From Phytohabitans houttuyneae (lineage in GTDB: Bacteria > Actinomycetota > Actinomycetes > Mycobacteriales > Micromonosporaceae), in assembly GCF_011764425.1 (NCBI RefSeq), contig NZ_BLPF01000002.1:1178997-1242996 (forward strand): a stretch of 64,000 nt of DNA, given 5' to 3'. Below are positions 52,310-61,278 of the stretch, piece after piece. Numbering within the stretch: position 1 is the first letter of the stretch; the number at the start of each line of letters is the position of its first letter. The position numbers and the translations under genes were made by a program. The notes under the pieces are model-generated. The model ran no database searches and had not been told where the DNA came from. It saw only the letters and a list, made by a program, of their open reading frames with translations.

Positions 52310-53713
52310 GTGATCACGGTCGCTGATCGGGTTGTCGTGGGGTTCGGTGGAGACGGCGCCGGCGCCGCCGAGCTGTCCTGGGGGCAGATGGACATCTGGC
52401 AGGCGATGGTCCGCCAGGAGTCCTGGCTGCCCAACGGCGTGTGGCTGCCGCTGCCGGCCGGTACCACCGTCGAGGAGCTCGCCGACCGGCTGCGGTACGT
52501 GATGAGCCGGTACCCGACCGCGCGTACCCGGCTTTCGTTCGCGCTGGACGGCACGCCGAGGCAGGTGGTCTCCGCCGCGGGCGAGATCGCGCTGGAGGTG
52601 GTCGACGCCGGTGACGGCGATCCGGAGCAGGTCGCCGACGCGCTGCGGCTGCGGTACCAGCACACCGCGTACGACTTCACCGCCGACTGGCCGATCCGGA
52701 TGGGCGCCGTCCGCAAGCACGGCGCGCTGACCCACCTCGTCATCGTGATGTGCCACCTGGTGGCCGACGGCGCCGGCGCGCTGGTGCTGTTCGAGGAGCT
52801 CGACGCGCGGTCGGCGGCGCCGGTGCCCGCCGCGCAGCCGCTGGAGCAGGCGCGCTGGCAGTCCTCACCGGCCGGGCGGAAACAGAACACGGCCGCGCTG
52901 CGGCACTGGGAGAGCGTCCTGCGCGCGATGCCGCCCCGCCAGTTTCCCGACTCGACAGACCCGCGCCAGCCGCGCCACTGGCGCGGCGAGTTCGTCTCGT
53001 ACGCGCTGGGTCCCGCGCTCGCCGCGGTCCGCGCCCGCACCGGGGCCGCCGCGGCGCCGGCGCTGCTGGGCCTGTTCGCGGTCGCGCTGGCCAGGGTCAC
53101 CGGCATCAACCCGGTGGCGGTACGGCCGATGGTGCACAACCGCTTCCGGCCCGGGCTGGACCGGGTGGTGTGCATGCTCGCGCAGTACGGGGTGTGCCTG
53201 CTCGACGTCGCCGGCGTCTCGCTCGCCGAGGCGGTCGACCGGGCCCAGCGGGCCTCCCTGACCAGCTACAAGAACGCCTACTACAACCCGGTGGAGCTGG
53301 AGGGCCTGGTACGCCGCGTCGTGGCCGAGCGCGGCGGCGAGCTGGAGCTGCCCTGCTACTTCAACGACCGCACGGTGCTCGCGAAGCCGGACGCGTCGGC
53401 GCCGGCGGTGCCGTTGCGGGAGGCGGTCGCGCAAGGCACGTTCCGCTGGACGACCCGCCAGGACACCCCGTTCGAGCCGCTGATCGTCCACGTGGACGAC
53501 GTTCCCGGCGCGGTACAGGCGACGATGTTCATGGACACCCACGTGATCTCGCCGGCGGACGGGGAGGCGCTGCTGCGCGGCCTGGAGGCGGCGGCGGTGG
53601 AGGCGGCGCTGGACCCGGCCGCACCCACGGCCGTGCCACTCCACCCGCCAGCCGCCGTTGACGGTGCCGCTCCGGGTCAGGAGCGGTCGTCGACCCCGGC
53701 CGCGGGGCGGTAG
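52310..53713 (+). CDS. Stand-alone NRPS-type condensation-domain protein
   Basis: 467 residues covering a single condensation/acyltransferase domain and nothing else. The N-terminal core opens LSWGQMDIWQAMVR, the active site reads VIVMCHLVADGAGALVLFE, a form of HHxxxDG with Cys for the first His and the catalytic second His kept, and VRPMVHNRFRPGLDRVVCMLAQYGVCLLDV and the final RWTTRQDTPFEPLIVHVDD follow the fold. No carrier or adenylation domain is nearby. It could form an ester or amide between two small molecules or a carrier-bound acyl group made elsewhere. GTG 52310 has gggagg 7 bases upstream. The 3' end overlaps the opposing DHFR-like gene by 37 bases. Confidence 0.85.
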   Translation: MITVADRVVVGFGGDGAGAAELSWGQMDIWQAMVRQESWLPNGVWLPLPAGTTVEELADRLRYVMSRYPTARTRLSFALDGTPRQVVSAAGEIALEVVDAGDGDPEQVADALRLRYQHTAYDFTADWPIRMGAVRKHGALTHLVIVMCHLVADGAGALVLFEELDARSAAPVPAAQPLEQARWQSSPAGRKQNTAALRHWESVLRAMPPRQFPDSTDPRQPRHWRGEFVSYALGPALAAVRARTGAAAAPALLGLFAVALARVTGINPVAVRPMVHNRFRPGLDRVVCMLAQYGVCLLDVAGVSLAEAVDRAQRASLTSYKNAYYNPVELEGLVRRVVAERGGELELPCYFNDRTVLAKPDASAPAVPLREAVAQGTFRWTTRQDTPFEPLIVHVDDVPGAVQATMFMDTHVISPADGEALLRGLEAAAVEAALDPAAPTAVPLHPPAAVDGAAPGQERSSTPAAGR

Positions 53714-54246
53714 CGGAGCCAGACCACGCCCGAGCGGTACACGGTGGACGCCACGAGCCGCAGGCGTACCGGACCGACGCCGTCGAAGATCCGCGGGCCC
53801 TCGGCCCAGATGTGCGGGTGGACCCAGAACCAGAACTCGTCGACGAGGCCTTGCCGGGTGAGGGTGTGCGCCAGCTCGCCGCAGCCGGAGACGATCAGGT
53901 TGCCGCGGTGCTCGGCCTTCAGCTTCGGGATGGCCTGGCCGAGGTCGCCTTCGATCAGGGTGGCGTTCCACTCCAGCGGGCCGGCCAGCGTGCGGGACGC
54001 GACGTACTTCGGCATGGTGTTGATCCGCTCGGCGTAGCGGCCCAGTGCGGGATCCGCGCCGAGGTGGGGCCAGACGGCGGCGAGCCCCTCGTACGTCTTG
54101 CGGCCGAGCACGATCGCGTCCGCGAGCACGAACTGTTCGAGGCCGGCGTCGCCGCTGTCGTTGTCCAGCTCCAGCCAGGCGTCCGGCGTCGGGGCCTCGA
54201 ACGCGCCGTTGACGCTCATGGCGTCGTGGATGATGAGTTTGCTCAT
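53677..54246 (-). CDS. Dihydrofolate reductase family protein (RibD C-terminal domain type)
   Basis: 189 residues. KLIIHDAMSVNGAFEAP is the family start (here Asn where many have Asp-Gly), AIVLGRKTYEGLAAVWP the nucleotide-binding segment, and NLIVSGCGELAHTLTRQGLVDEFWFWVHPHIWAEGPRIF in outline the C-terminal signature (SGCGEL, GLVDEF). A likely NADPH-dependent reductase of unknown substrate, third of its kind in the window. ATG 54246 has TACCGT 6 bases upstream (54253-54258). It converges with, and overlaps, the condensation gene. Confidence 0.88.
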   Translation of the reverse strand: MSKLIIHDAMSVNGAFEAPTPDAWLELDNDSGDAGLEQFVLADAIVLGRKTYEGLAAVWPHLGADPALGRYAERINTMPKYVASRTLAGPLEWNATLIEGDLGQAIPKLKAEHRGNLIVSGCGELAHTLTRQGLVDEFWFWVHPHIWAEGPRIFDGVGPVRLRLVASTVYRSGVVWLRYRPAAGVDDRS

Positions 54247-54252
54247 GACGCG

Positions 54253-54258
54253 ACGGTA
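54253..54258 (-). promoter_or_regulatory. -10 element of a leaderless promoter
   Basis: TACCGT on the minus strand, 6 bases before ATG 54246 of the DHFR-like gene. Confidence 0.55.
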
Positions 54259-54350
54259 TGGACGGCGTCGGGGCCGCCGCATCTGTCGATCGACCGGCGT
54301 CGCGCGGTGCCGTGAAGCCGGGATGAAGCCGCCGCCCGCCCGACAAACCG

Positions 54351-54356
54351 TAGGCT
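54351..54356 (+). promoter_or_regulatory. -10 element of a leaderless promoter
   Basis: TAGGCT ends 6 bases before GTG 54363 of the LuxR-STAND regulator; with 54253-54258 it makes a divergent pair of leaderless promoters 92 bases apart. Confidence 0.55.
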
Positions 54357-54362
54357 GACCGC

Positions 54363-57049
54363 GTGCTTGTGGGGCGGCTCGCCGAACGGTCGCGGCTGCA
54401 TCGCCTGATCGGCGACGTGAAAGACGGCGGGAGTCGATCGCTGGTCGTCCGCGGCGAGGCGGGGATCGGCAAGACAGTGCTGCTCGACGACGCCGCACGC
54501 GTCGCCGAGGGGATGCGCGTGCTCCGCGTGGTCGGGACCGAGTCCGAGGCCGAGATCCCGTACGCCGGGCTGCACCTGCTGTTCGCGCGCTTCGCCGAGC
54601 ACTTCGACAGCCTGCCCACCTCGCAGGCGCGGGCGCTGCGGGCGGCGCTGGGCGCCAGCTCCTCCTCCGGCGAGCGGCTGCTCGTGGGCGCCGCGGTCCT
54701 GACCCTGCTGTCCGAGCTGTCGCAGGACCGGCCGGTGCTGTGCCTGGTCGACGACGTGCACTGGTTCGACCAGTCGTCGATCGACGCGCTGCTGTTCGCG
54801 GTGCGCAGGCTGGACGCCGACCCGGTCGGGATGATCTTCGCGGTGCGGGACGGCGACCGGCCGTTTCCCGCCGCCGGGCTCGACAGCGTGACGCTGCGCC
54901 GTCTCGACCCGGCCGACTCCGCCCGCCTGCTGGCGAGCGTGCGGGCGCTGCCCGTCGACGTCGTCGAGCGGGTACTCGAAGAGTCCGCCGGCAACCCGCT
55001 GGCGATCGTGGAGCTGGCCGCCAGCGACGGCGAGGCGTACCGGTCGGCGCCGGTGGCGCCGCTGCCCGCGACCGGGCGGCTGGAGGAGCACTTCCGCGGC
55101 GTGGTCCGCGCGCTGCCGGAGCGCACCCGGCGGGCGTTGCTGCTCGCCGCGGCGGACGAGCGCCCGCTGCTGCGCTCCTTCGTGGACGCCGCCGCCCACC
55201 TGGGGCTTGACGCGTCCGACCTCGAGCCGGCCGAGCGGGGCCGGCTGGTGCAGGTCACGGCCGACACGGTGCGGTTCCGCCACCCGCTGATCCGGGCGTC
55301 GGCGTACCAGGACGCGCCCCTGGTCCAGCGCGTCGCCGCACATCGCGCGCTCGCGGAGACGCTCATCGGCCCCGGCGACGCGGACCGCCGGGCGTGGCAC
55401 CTGGCCGCCGCCGCCACCGGGACCGACGACGTGGCCGCGTCCGAACTGGAACTCGCGGCGCGGCGGGCGGTCGAGCGCGGCGGCCCGGCCGGTGCGGTCC
55501 GGGCGCTGGAGCGGGCCGCGCAGCTGAGCGGCGAGTCAGCCGACCGGGCCCGCCGCCTGATCGGTGCCGCCCGCGCCGCCTACGACGCCGGCCAGCCCGA
55601 ACGCGCCGCGCAGCTCGCGACCACCGGCAGGACGCTGACCAGACGGCCGGTGGAGCAGGCGGAGGCAAGCCTCGTCCTGGCCCAGGTGGCGTACGAGCGG
55701 GAGTCGCCCGCCGCGGCGAGCGCGCGCAGCCTCGACGCCGCGGCGCCCATCCTCACGATCGACGCGGAACGCGCGGCCGCGGCCCTCTTCGAGGCGACCT
55801 GGTGCGCGCGCGACGCCGCCGAGCCCGAACTGCTCGGCCGGTGCGCCGACCAGCTGCGGTCGGTGCGTGACGGTCCGGCGGTGACCTTCGACGCGCTGGT
55901 CGCCTTCACCGACCTGCTACGAGGCGACGTCGCCGCAGCGGTCGGTCCAATGCGGACACTGCTGCACGCCGCCGGTGACGGGCGGGTCGGCGGCACTGTG
56001 GAGGGCATGTTCGCCGGTTTCGCCGGCGTGTTGATCGGCGACGACGCGCCTGCACTGTCGCTTCTGGACGGTCAGGTGTCCGCGCTGCGCGGGCAGGGCG
56101 CGCTCGGCTGGTTGCCGTACGCACTCGAACCGCTCGCCTTCGCCCAGCTGGCCAACGGCCGGTTCCGCAACGCCGAGGCCAGCGTGGCGGAGGCGATGTT
56201 CCTGGCCGGCGAGCTCGGGCTAGGCATGCAGGTCGTGGTGCTCAGCTCCATCTCCGCCTGGCTCGCCGCGGTCCGTGGCGACGGCGCCGCCAGCCGGCAG
56301 CAGGCCGAGCGGGTGCTGACCGACACGCGAAACCACCGCATGGCAACGGCACAGGCGACGTGGGCGCTCGCGCTGCTGGACCTCACTGCCGGCGACCCGA
56401 GCGCCGCGCTGGACCGGCTGGAACAGGTCTGCCAGGGCCCGCCCGGCCGGGACGTGACGCGCCGCGCGGTCGCCGACCACGTCGAAGCCGCGGTGCGCAC
56501 CGGCGACACCGACCGCGCGCGCACGCACCTGCCGTCGCTGGCCGAGTGGGCCAAGCACACCGCGAGCCCGGTGGGCCGCGCGCTCCTGCTGCGCTGTGAG
56601 GCGCTGCTGGCGCACGACACCGAGGCCGGACAGCGCTTCCAGGCGGCGCTGGAGGTCGACGGATGCTCGCCGTACGACATGGCGCGCACCCGGCTGGCGC
56701 ACGGCCAGTGGCTGCGTCGCCATCGCCGCGCCACCGCGGCGCGCGCGCAGCTCACGCAGGCGCTCGAGCTGTTCGAACGGGCCGGCGCCCACGGGTGGCG
56801 GCAGTGCGTGCACGCCGAGTTCACCGCGCTGGGCGACCCGATCCCCGACGCGCACCAGGCCGGCGGCGGCGCCGGCCACCTCACCCCCAGGAGCTTGAGG
56901 TGGTACGCCGCGCCGCCGCCGGCCTCAGCAACCGTGAGATCGCCGCCGAGCTGTTCCTCAGCCCCCGCACCGTCGGCTACCACCTCTACAAGGCGTACCC
57001 GAAGCTGGGCGTCAGCCGGCGCGCGCAGCTGGGCCAGCTCGACCTGTGA
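54363..57049 (+). CDS. LuxR family regulator with N-terminal STAND/AAA ATPase (LAL type), broken by a 1-base frameshift before the HTH
   Basis: The main frame encodes the ATPase (Walker A GEAGIGKT, residues 31-38; Walker B LCLVDDVHWFD) and a long helical TPR-like region. The LuxR helix-turn-helix sits in another frame (QELEVVRRAAAGLSNREIAAELFLSPRTVGYHLYKAYPKLG in outline) ending at 57049. Adding one C to the CCCCC run at 56884-56888 gives HLTPQELEVV and a continuous 895-residue protein, the normal size for LAL regulators. As sequenced, the protein would lose its DNA-binding domain and run on to 57227 in a wrong frame. LAL regulators activate secondary-metabolite or sugar-use genes. GTG 54363 is leaderless-type. 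Confidence 0.87.
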
Positions 57050-57073
57050 GCGCCGGGGGTACCGGCGAGATCC

Positions 57074-60000
57074 TCAGTTGAGGCTGCCCCCCTCGGCGGC
57101 AACAGGGACCGGATCGACCGGCTCGCTGGTCTCCGCCGCGCCGTTGACGTCGACGGCGAACAGGCCGTGGGCGGTACCGACGACAAGAACGGGACCGGGC
57201 AGGAACACCAGCCCGGTCACCGTGTGAGGTGCCGGCACCTCGCAGACCGGAAGGGCGGCGCCGTCGTGTATCGACCAGACCTGCACGGTCGTGCGTCCGA
57301 CGTCGGCGGCGAGCAGCAACGTCCCGGCGCCGCCATCTCCCACCGTGACGAACGTGGCGCTGCCTCGAAGCGCCACGTTCGCCAGGATGCTCACGTCGGC
57401 GTCGAGGGCGTACACGACAAGTTCGTTGGCTCCGAGGGCGACAAGGTATCCGCGACCGTCGGGGAGCACAGCCGTCCAGCGCTGGCGGCGGCTGCTGAGC
57501 GGCGTGAAGTCGCGCATCGGGCTGTCTTCGGTGTCGATGAACCGCACGCCACCGCCGATGTCCAGCACGACCGTGGTGCGGGCGTCGACGGTGGCGGCGG
57601 CGATCGCACGGCACCAACCGGCCGGCCCGGTGAGGCGCCCGAGCAGCTGTCCGTCCTCGGCACTGGTAAACCGGACCTGCTCGCCGCCGTCCGTACTGAC
57701 CACGGCCAGCCTGCCGTCCTGGTGATAACCGGCGAGGGCGATGACGGGGCGCTCGTGGCCGGGGATGCGCATCGGGGCGCCGCTCGCCTCGGGCCGCCAC
57801 ACGAGCACCTCGCCGGAGTCGGTGCCACCCAGGAGCACACCACGGTCGGTGGCACCAAGGGTGCGGACCCGTGAGCCCTCGACCGTCGGCAGCGTCTCCA
57901 CGGTCGCGCCCGTGGCCGCGTCGATGACCTCCACCCGGCCGTCCTCGCCTGCGGCCGCCACCGCCAGCTGGCCGTCACGGACGACCGCGGCCAACGCGAC
58001 CACAGGGCCGCGTGCGGTGGCGGAGAGGGTGCCGGCGTCCAGCGGCCACACGTCGATCCGGCCGTCCACGTGGCCGACCGCCAGCAGCGAACGCCCGTCA
58101 CCGGGCCGGACCGTCACCGAGGAGATGGGTGCGGCGCCGACCGACGCCACCGGCGGCCGCACCGGGGCCAGCGGGTCCCAGGCGTGCAACGCGCCGTCGC
58201 CGTCGACCGCCACGACCGTGCCGCGCCCGTCGGACCCGGTGACCGACGCGACCGAGATGATGCCCGACCGCCGCGAGGCGAGGACGTTGCGGCGTTCACC
58301 GGTGGCGATGTCCCACACCTCGATGCCGGCGTTGGACGCCGTGGCCAGCAGCCCGGGCGGTACCGCCACCGCCGCGGTGAGGTGACCGGGGTTTCCGGAC
58401 AGCATGCCGACCTGCCCGCGCGTCGCCGGGTCCCAGATGGTGACGCGCCCACCGGCCGCGCAGACCAGCAGCTGCCCGCCGGGCTCCTCGACGGTTACCA
58501 GCAGATCGACCGGCGCGCCGGCCTCGCTCGCCCCGGCCAGCGACCAGCCGCCCGTCGCCGCCGGGACCCACCAACGGATGACGGCGTCGCCGCCACCGGT
58601 CACGAGCGTGTCGCCCCCGACCCAGGTGGCCGCGGAGATTGCCGTGGCGGTGACGGCGAGGCGATCGAGCTGTTCACCGGTCCGCAGGTTCCACACGGCG
58701 ACGGTGTCCCGCGCGCACGCCGCGACGAGCAACTGGTCACCGTTGGCATTCCGGGTCACCGCGACGGCGCGCGGGTTGCCGTTGACGCCGTGGACGCGCG
58801 CCGCCACGAGCCCGCTCTCCGGGTTGACGACGCGGACGGTGCCATCCCGGCCCGCGCTCACCAGGAGGTCACCCGGGGCGGCGCGGCCGACCGTGGCGAG
58901 CCGCTCGACCGCGCCGGTGTGTGCCTCCAGGGGAAGCGCGAAGCCGTTGGGCGCCATCCGCGTCCACCGCGGCCACCAGGTCGCCGCACCGCGGCGCAGC
59001 CCGATCGGGTACCCACTGGTGACCGCGACGAGGGCCCGGTACGACGCGCGGTCGGCGACCGGTATGCGCGGCAGCCGGTGCTGGCCCCGCAGGATGGCGA
59101 CCGCGGTGGCCGGCGGCGCCGGATCGGTGGCGAACTGCCGGCCGACCGCGGCGGCCAGCATCGCCTGGTCGAGGTGGTCGCTCGCCCGCTCCAGCGCGAG
59201 AAGGTCGCGGATGACGTCGCCGCGGACGGCGTGCTCGGGCAGGTAGCGCGTCAGGTAGGGGTTCAGCGACGACCAGGCACGGCTCTCGGCCAGCGCGATG
59301 AGCGCGAACGCCGCCTGCCGGTGGCCGCGCTGTGTCCCGGCCGGGTCGTCGCGGAAATGTTCGATGAAGGTCTGGTGCGCCAGCCGGTACGTGCCCTGCT
59401 CGTCCTCGCCGTCGAGGGTGATGTACGGGGCGGCCAGCTCGAGCACCTGGTCGAGGTCGTCCGGCGTGATCCGCTCGCCGGGCGAGGTGGCCTCGGCGAT
59501 GGTGGTCCAGATGCGGTCCTGGCGGGGCAGCCCTCGGCCGCGGGCGAAGGAAAGCGCCCGCAGGGCCCGTACCGTGTTCGGCACCGACGCGGTGAGCCGC
59601 TCGACCGCGGCGCGGAACAGGCCGCGGTGCCCGCCGTCGAGCACCTCGGCAAGCTGGTCGGCCAGCGTGTCCTCGTCGAGCGGTGGGCGGCGCATCAGCT
59701 CGTAGGCGGCCAGCCTGGCGAACAGGAAAGGCTGCTGGTACCCGGCGACCGCCCGACCGATCCGCTCCGCCAGCCGCTCCCGGTGCTGATAGGGCGAGCC
59801 AGCCGTGGTCAGCAACCGCTCGGTCACGTAGTCCGCGGCGGCGTCACTGTCGGCGCCGACCTCGATCGTCGTCGCTCGATCGCCGAGCGCGAGGAGCAGC
59901 TCGCGGTCGGTGGGTGCGGGCAGGTCCGGGCCTTCGCGCAGCGACTGCCGGGTGCCCACGATGACGCGTACACCGGGCGCGTCGCCCAGCGTCTTCAACA

Positions 60001-61258
60001 GGTTGCTGGCGATGACGCGCGGCTCCGCCGCCTCGTCGAGGGCATCGGCGAGCACCGTGACCCGCACCGTGACGCCGCTGCGGCCCGAGTTCAGCTCGCG
60101 CAGGCGGGAGACGATCTGCTGCACGTCGTCGTTCGGCCCGAGGCTGAGCCGTGCGGTCAGACCCTCCCGCACGATCTGGAGGCAGTCGACGAACCGCAGG
60201 CCGGTCAGGTGCAGGACGACGTCGAACACGTTGTCCGGCGGCCGGTGCTCGTCGCGGGCGCCGGCCCTCGGCCACACCTTGACCATCGCCTCCCGCAGGC
60301 CCGGGTTGGCCAGCATCACCAAGCGTCCGAGCAGGGCCGACTTGCCAGAGCCCGCCCGGCCGGTCACGACCACCAGCCCGTCGGTGTGTCCACGTAGCCA
60401 CGCCGCCAGCCATACGACCTCGGCGTCCCGGCCCCGGAAGTACCAGGCCAACTCGCCGAGCTCGCCGCCCTGGGCCTTGGTCAGGAAGTGTGAGCGCAGC
60501 GCGGGCGTCAGCCGCCGCAGCTCCGCCATCACGTCGAGCGTCGCGGTGACGACACCGTCTGTGGTGTCGGGGTTGGGCAGCACCGCGTCGCGGGTCAGCC
60601 CGAGAAGGTGCAGCACCGCCTCGTCGCCGAGCTCTTCCCGGATGTCCTGGAGCAGCCCGGACAGCCGGATCGGGTGGTCATTCTCGGTGTACCGCGCGAG
60701 CGCGCTGGTCAGTGCCGCGGCGAACCGGCCACTGTAGCCGGCGGAGGAACCTGTGGTGCCGAGCAGCGCCAGCTGCCGGGGCCGGCGGCTGGACTGGCTT
60801 GTCAAAGCGGCGACGATGTTGTCGATGCCGACGCCGGCGCCACACGCGTCGAGCACCAGGATCGTCCACGGTGGTGGGTCGTCGTCATCCAGCAGCGCGG
60901 AGCGATGGTGCCAGTTTTCCCGCAGGTAGCGCACCAGGTCGACGGAGAGGACACCGTGCACGCGGTGGCTGGCGTAAGGCGTGTCGGCGCAGAGCAGGAC
61001 GTGCTCGTAGCCGTCGGTGGCGCCGTGCCCGCCCCAGTAGATGAGAGAGGATCCGGCGCGCTCGTCGGTCGCCCATTCGCCCAACAGTTCCAGTACGTCC
61101 GCCCGGGATTCGCCGGCCGGACGGCGGACCGTGCCGCCTCCGAATTGGCGCAACGCGCCGACGATGGTGTCGGCATTGGCGTCGGCCTCAGGCAGGGCAC
61201 CCGGTGGGTCGTGCTCATAAGCGCTGACCGCGATCACCACTTGGCTGAAGGCCGTCAC
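57074..61258 (-). CDS. Caspase-like protease fused to STAND NTPase and WD40-type repeats
   Basis: 1394 residues, no signal peptide. Residues 1-200 are a caspase/C14 fold: QVVIAVSAYEHD, then SLIYWGGHGATDG with His78 and ILVLDACGAGVG with Cys129, the caspase dyad. FRGRDAEVVWLAAWL leads into a STAND NTPase: Walker A GRAGSGKS (290-297), Walker B TVLADALDEA (near 395-399), sensor RVIVGTRQSL, then a winged-helix or arm region to about residue 790. About 580 residues of WD40-like repeats follow (VSAGRDGTVRVVNPESG, GGDAVIRWWVP, VGHVDGRIDVWPL). This is a sensor-NTPase-protease arrangement typical of bacterial conflict and signalling proteins. GTG 61258 begins right at the first caspase strand; the frame stays open to 61303. 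Divergent from the LCAT-like gene. Confidence 0.88.
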   Translation of the reverse strand: MTAFSQVVIAVSAYEHDPPGALPEADANADTIVGALRQFGGGTVRRPAGESRADVLELLGEWATDERAGSSLIYWGGHGATDGYEHVLLCADTPYASHRVHGVLSVDLVRYLRENWHHRSALLDDDDPPPWTILVLDACGAGVGIDNIVAALTSQSSRRPRQLALLGTTGSSAGYSGRFAAALTSALARYTENDHPIRLSGLLQDIREELGDEAVLHLLGLTRDAVLPNPDTTDGVVTATLDVMAELRRLTPALRSHFLTKAQGGELGELAWYFRGRDAEVVWLAAWLRGHTDGLVVVTGRAGSGKSALLGRLVMLANPGLREAMVKVWPRAGARDEHRPPDNVFDVVLHLTGLRFVDCLQIVREGLTARLSLGPNDDVQQIVSRLRELNSGRSGVTVRVTVLADALDEAAEPRVIASNLLKTLGDAPGVRVIVGTRQSLREGPDLPAPTDRELLLALGDRATTIEVGADSDAAADYVTERLLTTAGSPYQHRERLAERIGRAVAGYQQPFLFARLAAYELMRRPPLDEDTLADQLAEVLDGGHRGLFRAAVERLTASVPNTVRALRALSFARGRGLPRQDRIWTTIAEATSPGERITPDDLDQVLELAAPYITLDGEDEQGTYRLAHQTFIEHFRDDPAGTQRGHRQAAFALIALAESRAWSSLNPYLTRYLPEHAVRGDVIRDLLALERASDHLDQAMLAAAVGRQFATDPAPPATAVAILRGQHRLPRIPVADRASYRALVAVTSGYPIGLRRGAATWWPRWTRMAPNGFALPLEAHTGAVERLATVGRAAPGDLLVSAGRDGTVRVVNPESGLVAARVHGVNGNPRAVAVTRNANGDQLLVAACARDTVAVWNLRTGEQLDRLAVTATAISAATWVGGDTLVTGGGDAVIRWWVPAATGGWSLAGASEAGAPVDLLVTVEEPGGQLLVCAAGGRVTIWDPATRGQVGMLSGNPGHLTAAVAVPPGLLATASNAGIEVWDIATGERRNVLASRRSGIISVASVTGSDGRGTVVAVDGDGALHAWDPLAPVRPPVASVGAAPISSVTVRPGDGRSLLAVGHVDGRIDVWPLDAGTLSATARGPVVALAAVVRDGQLAVAAAGEDGRVEVIDAATGATVETLPTVEGSRVRTLGATDRGVLLGGTDSGEVLVWRPEASGAPMRIPGHERPVIALAGYHQDGRLAVVSTDGGEQVRFTSAEDGQLLGRLTGPAGWCRAIAAATVDARTTVVLDIGGGVRFIDTEDSPMRDFTPLSSRRQRWTAVLPDGRGYLVALGANELVVYALDADVSILANVALRGSATFVTVGDGGAGTLLLAADVGRTTVQVWSIHDGAALPVCEVPAPHTVTGLVFLPGPVLVVGTAHGLFAVDVNGAAETSEPVDPVPVAAEGGSLN

Positions 61259-61278
61259 GCAATGGAACACTAGGCCGT

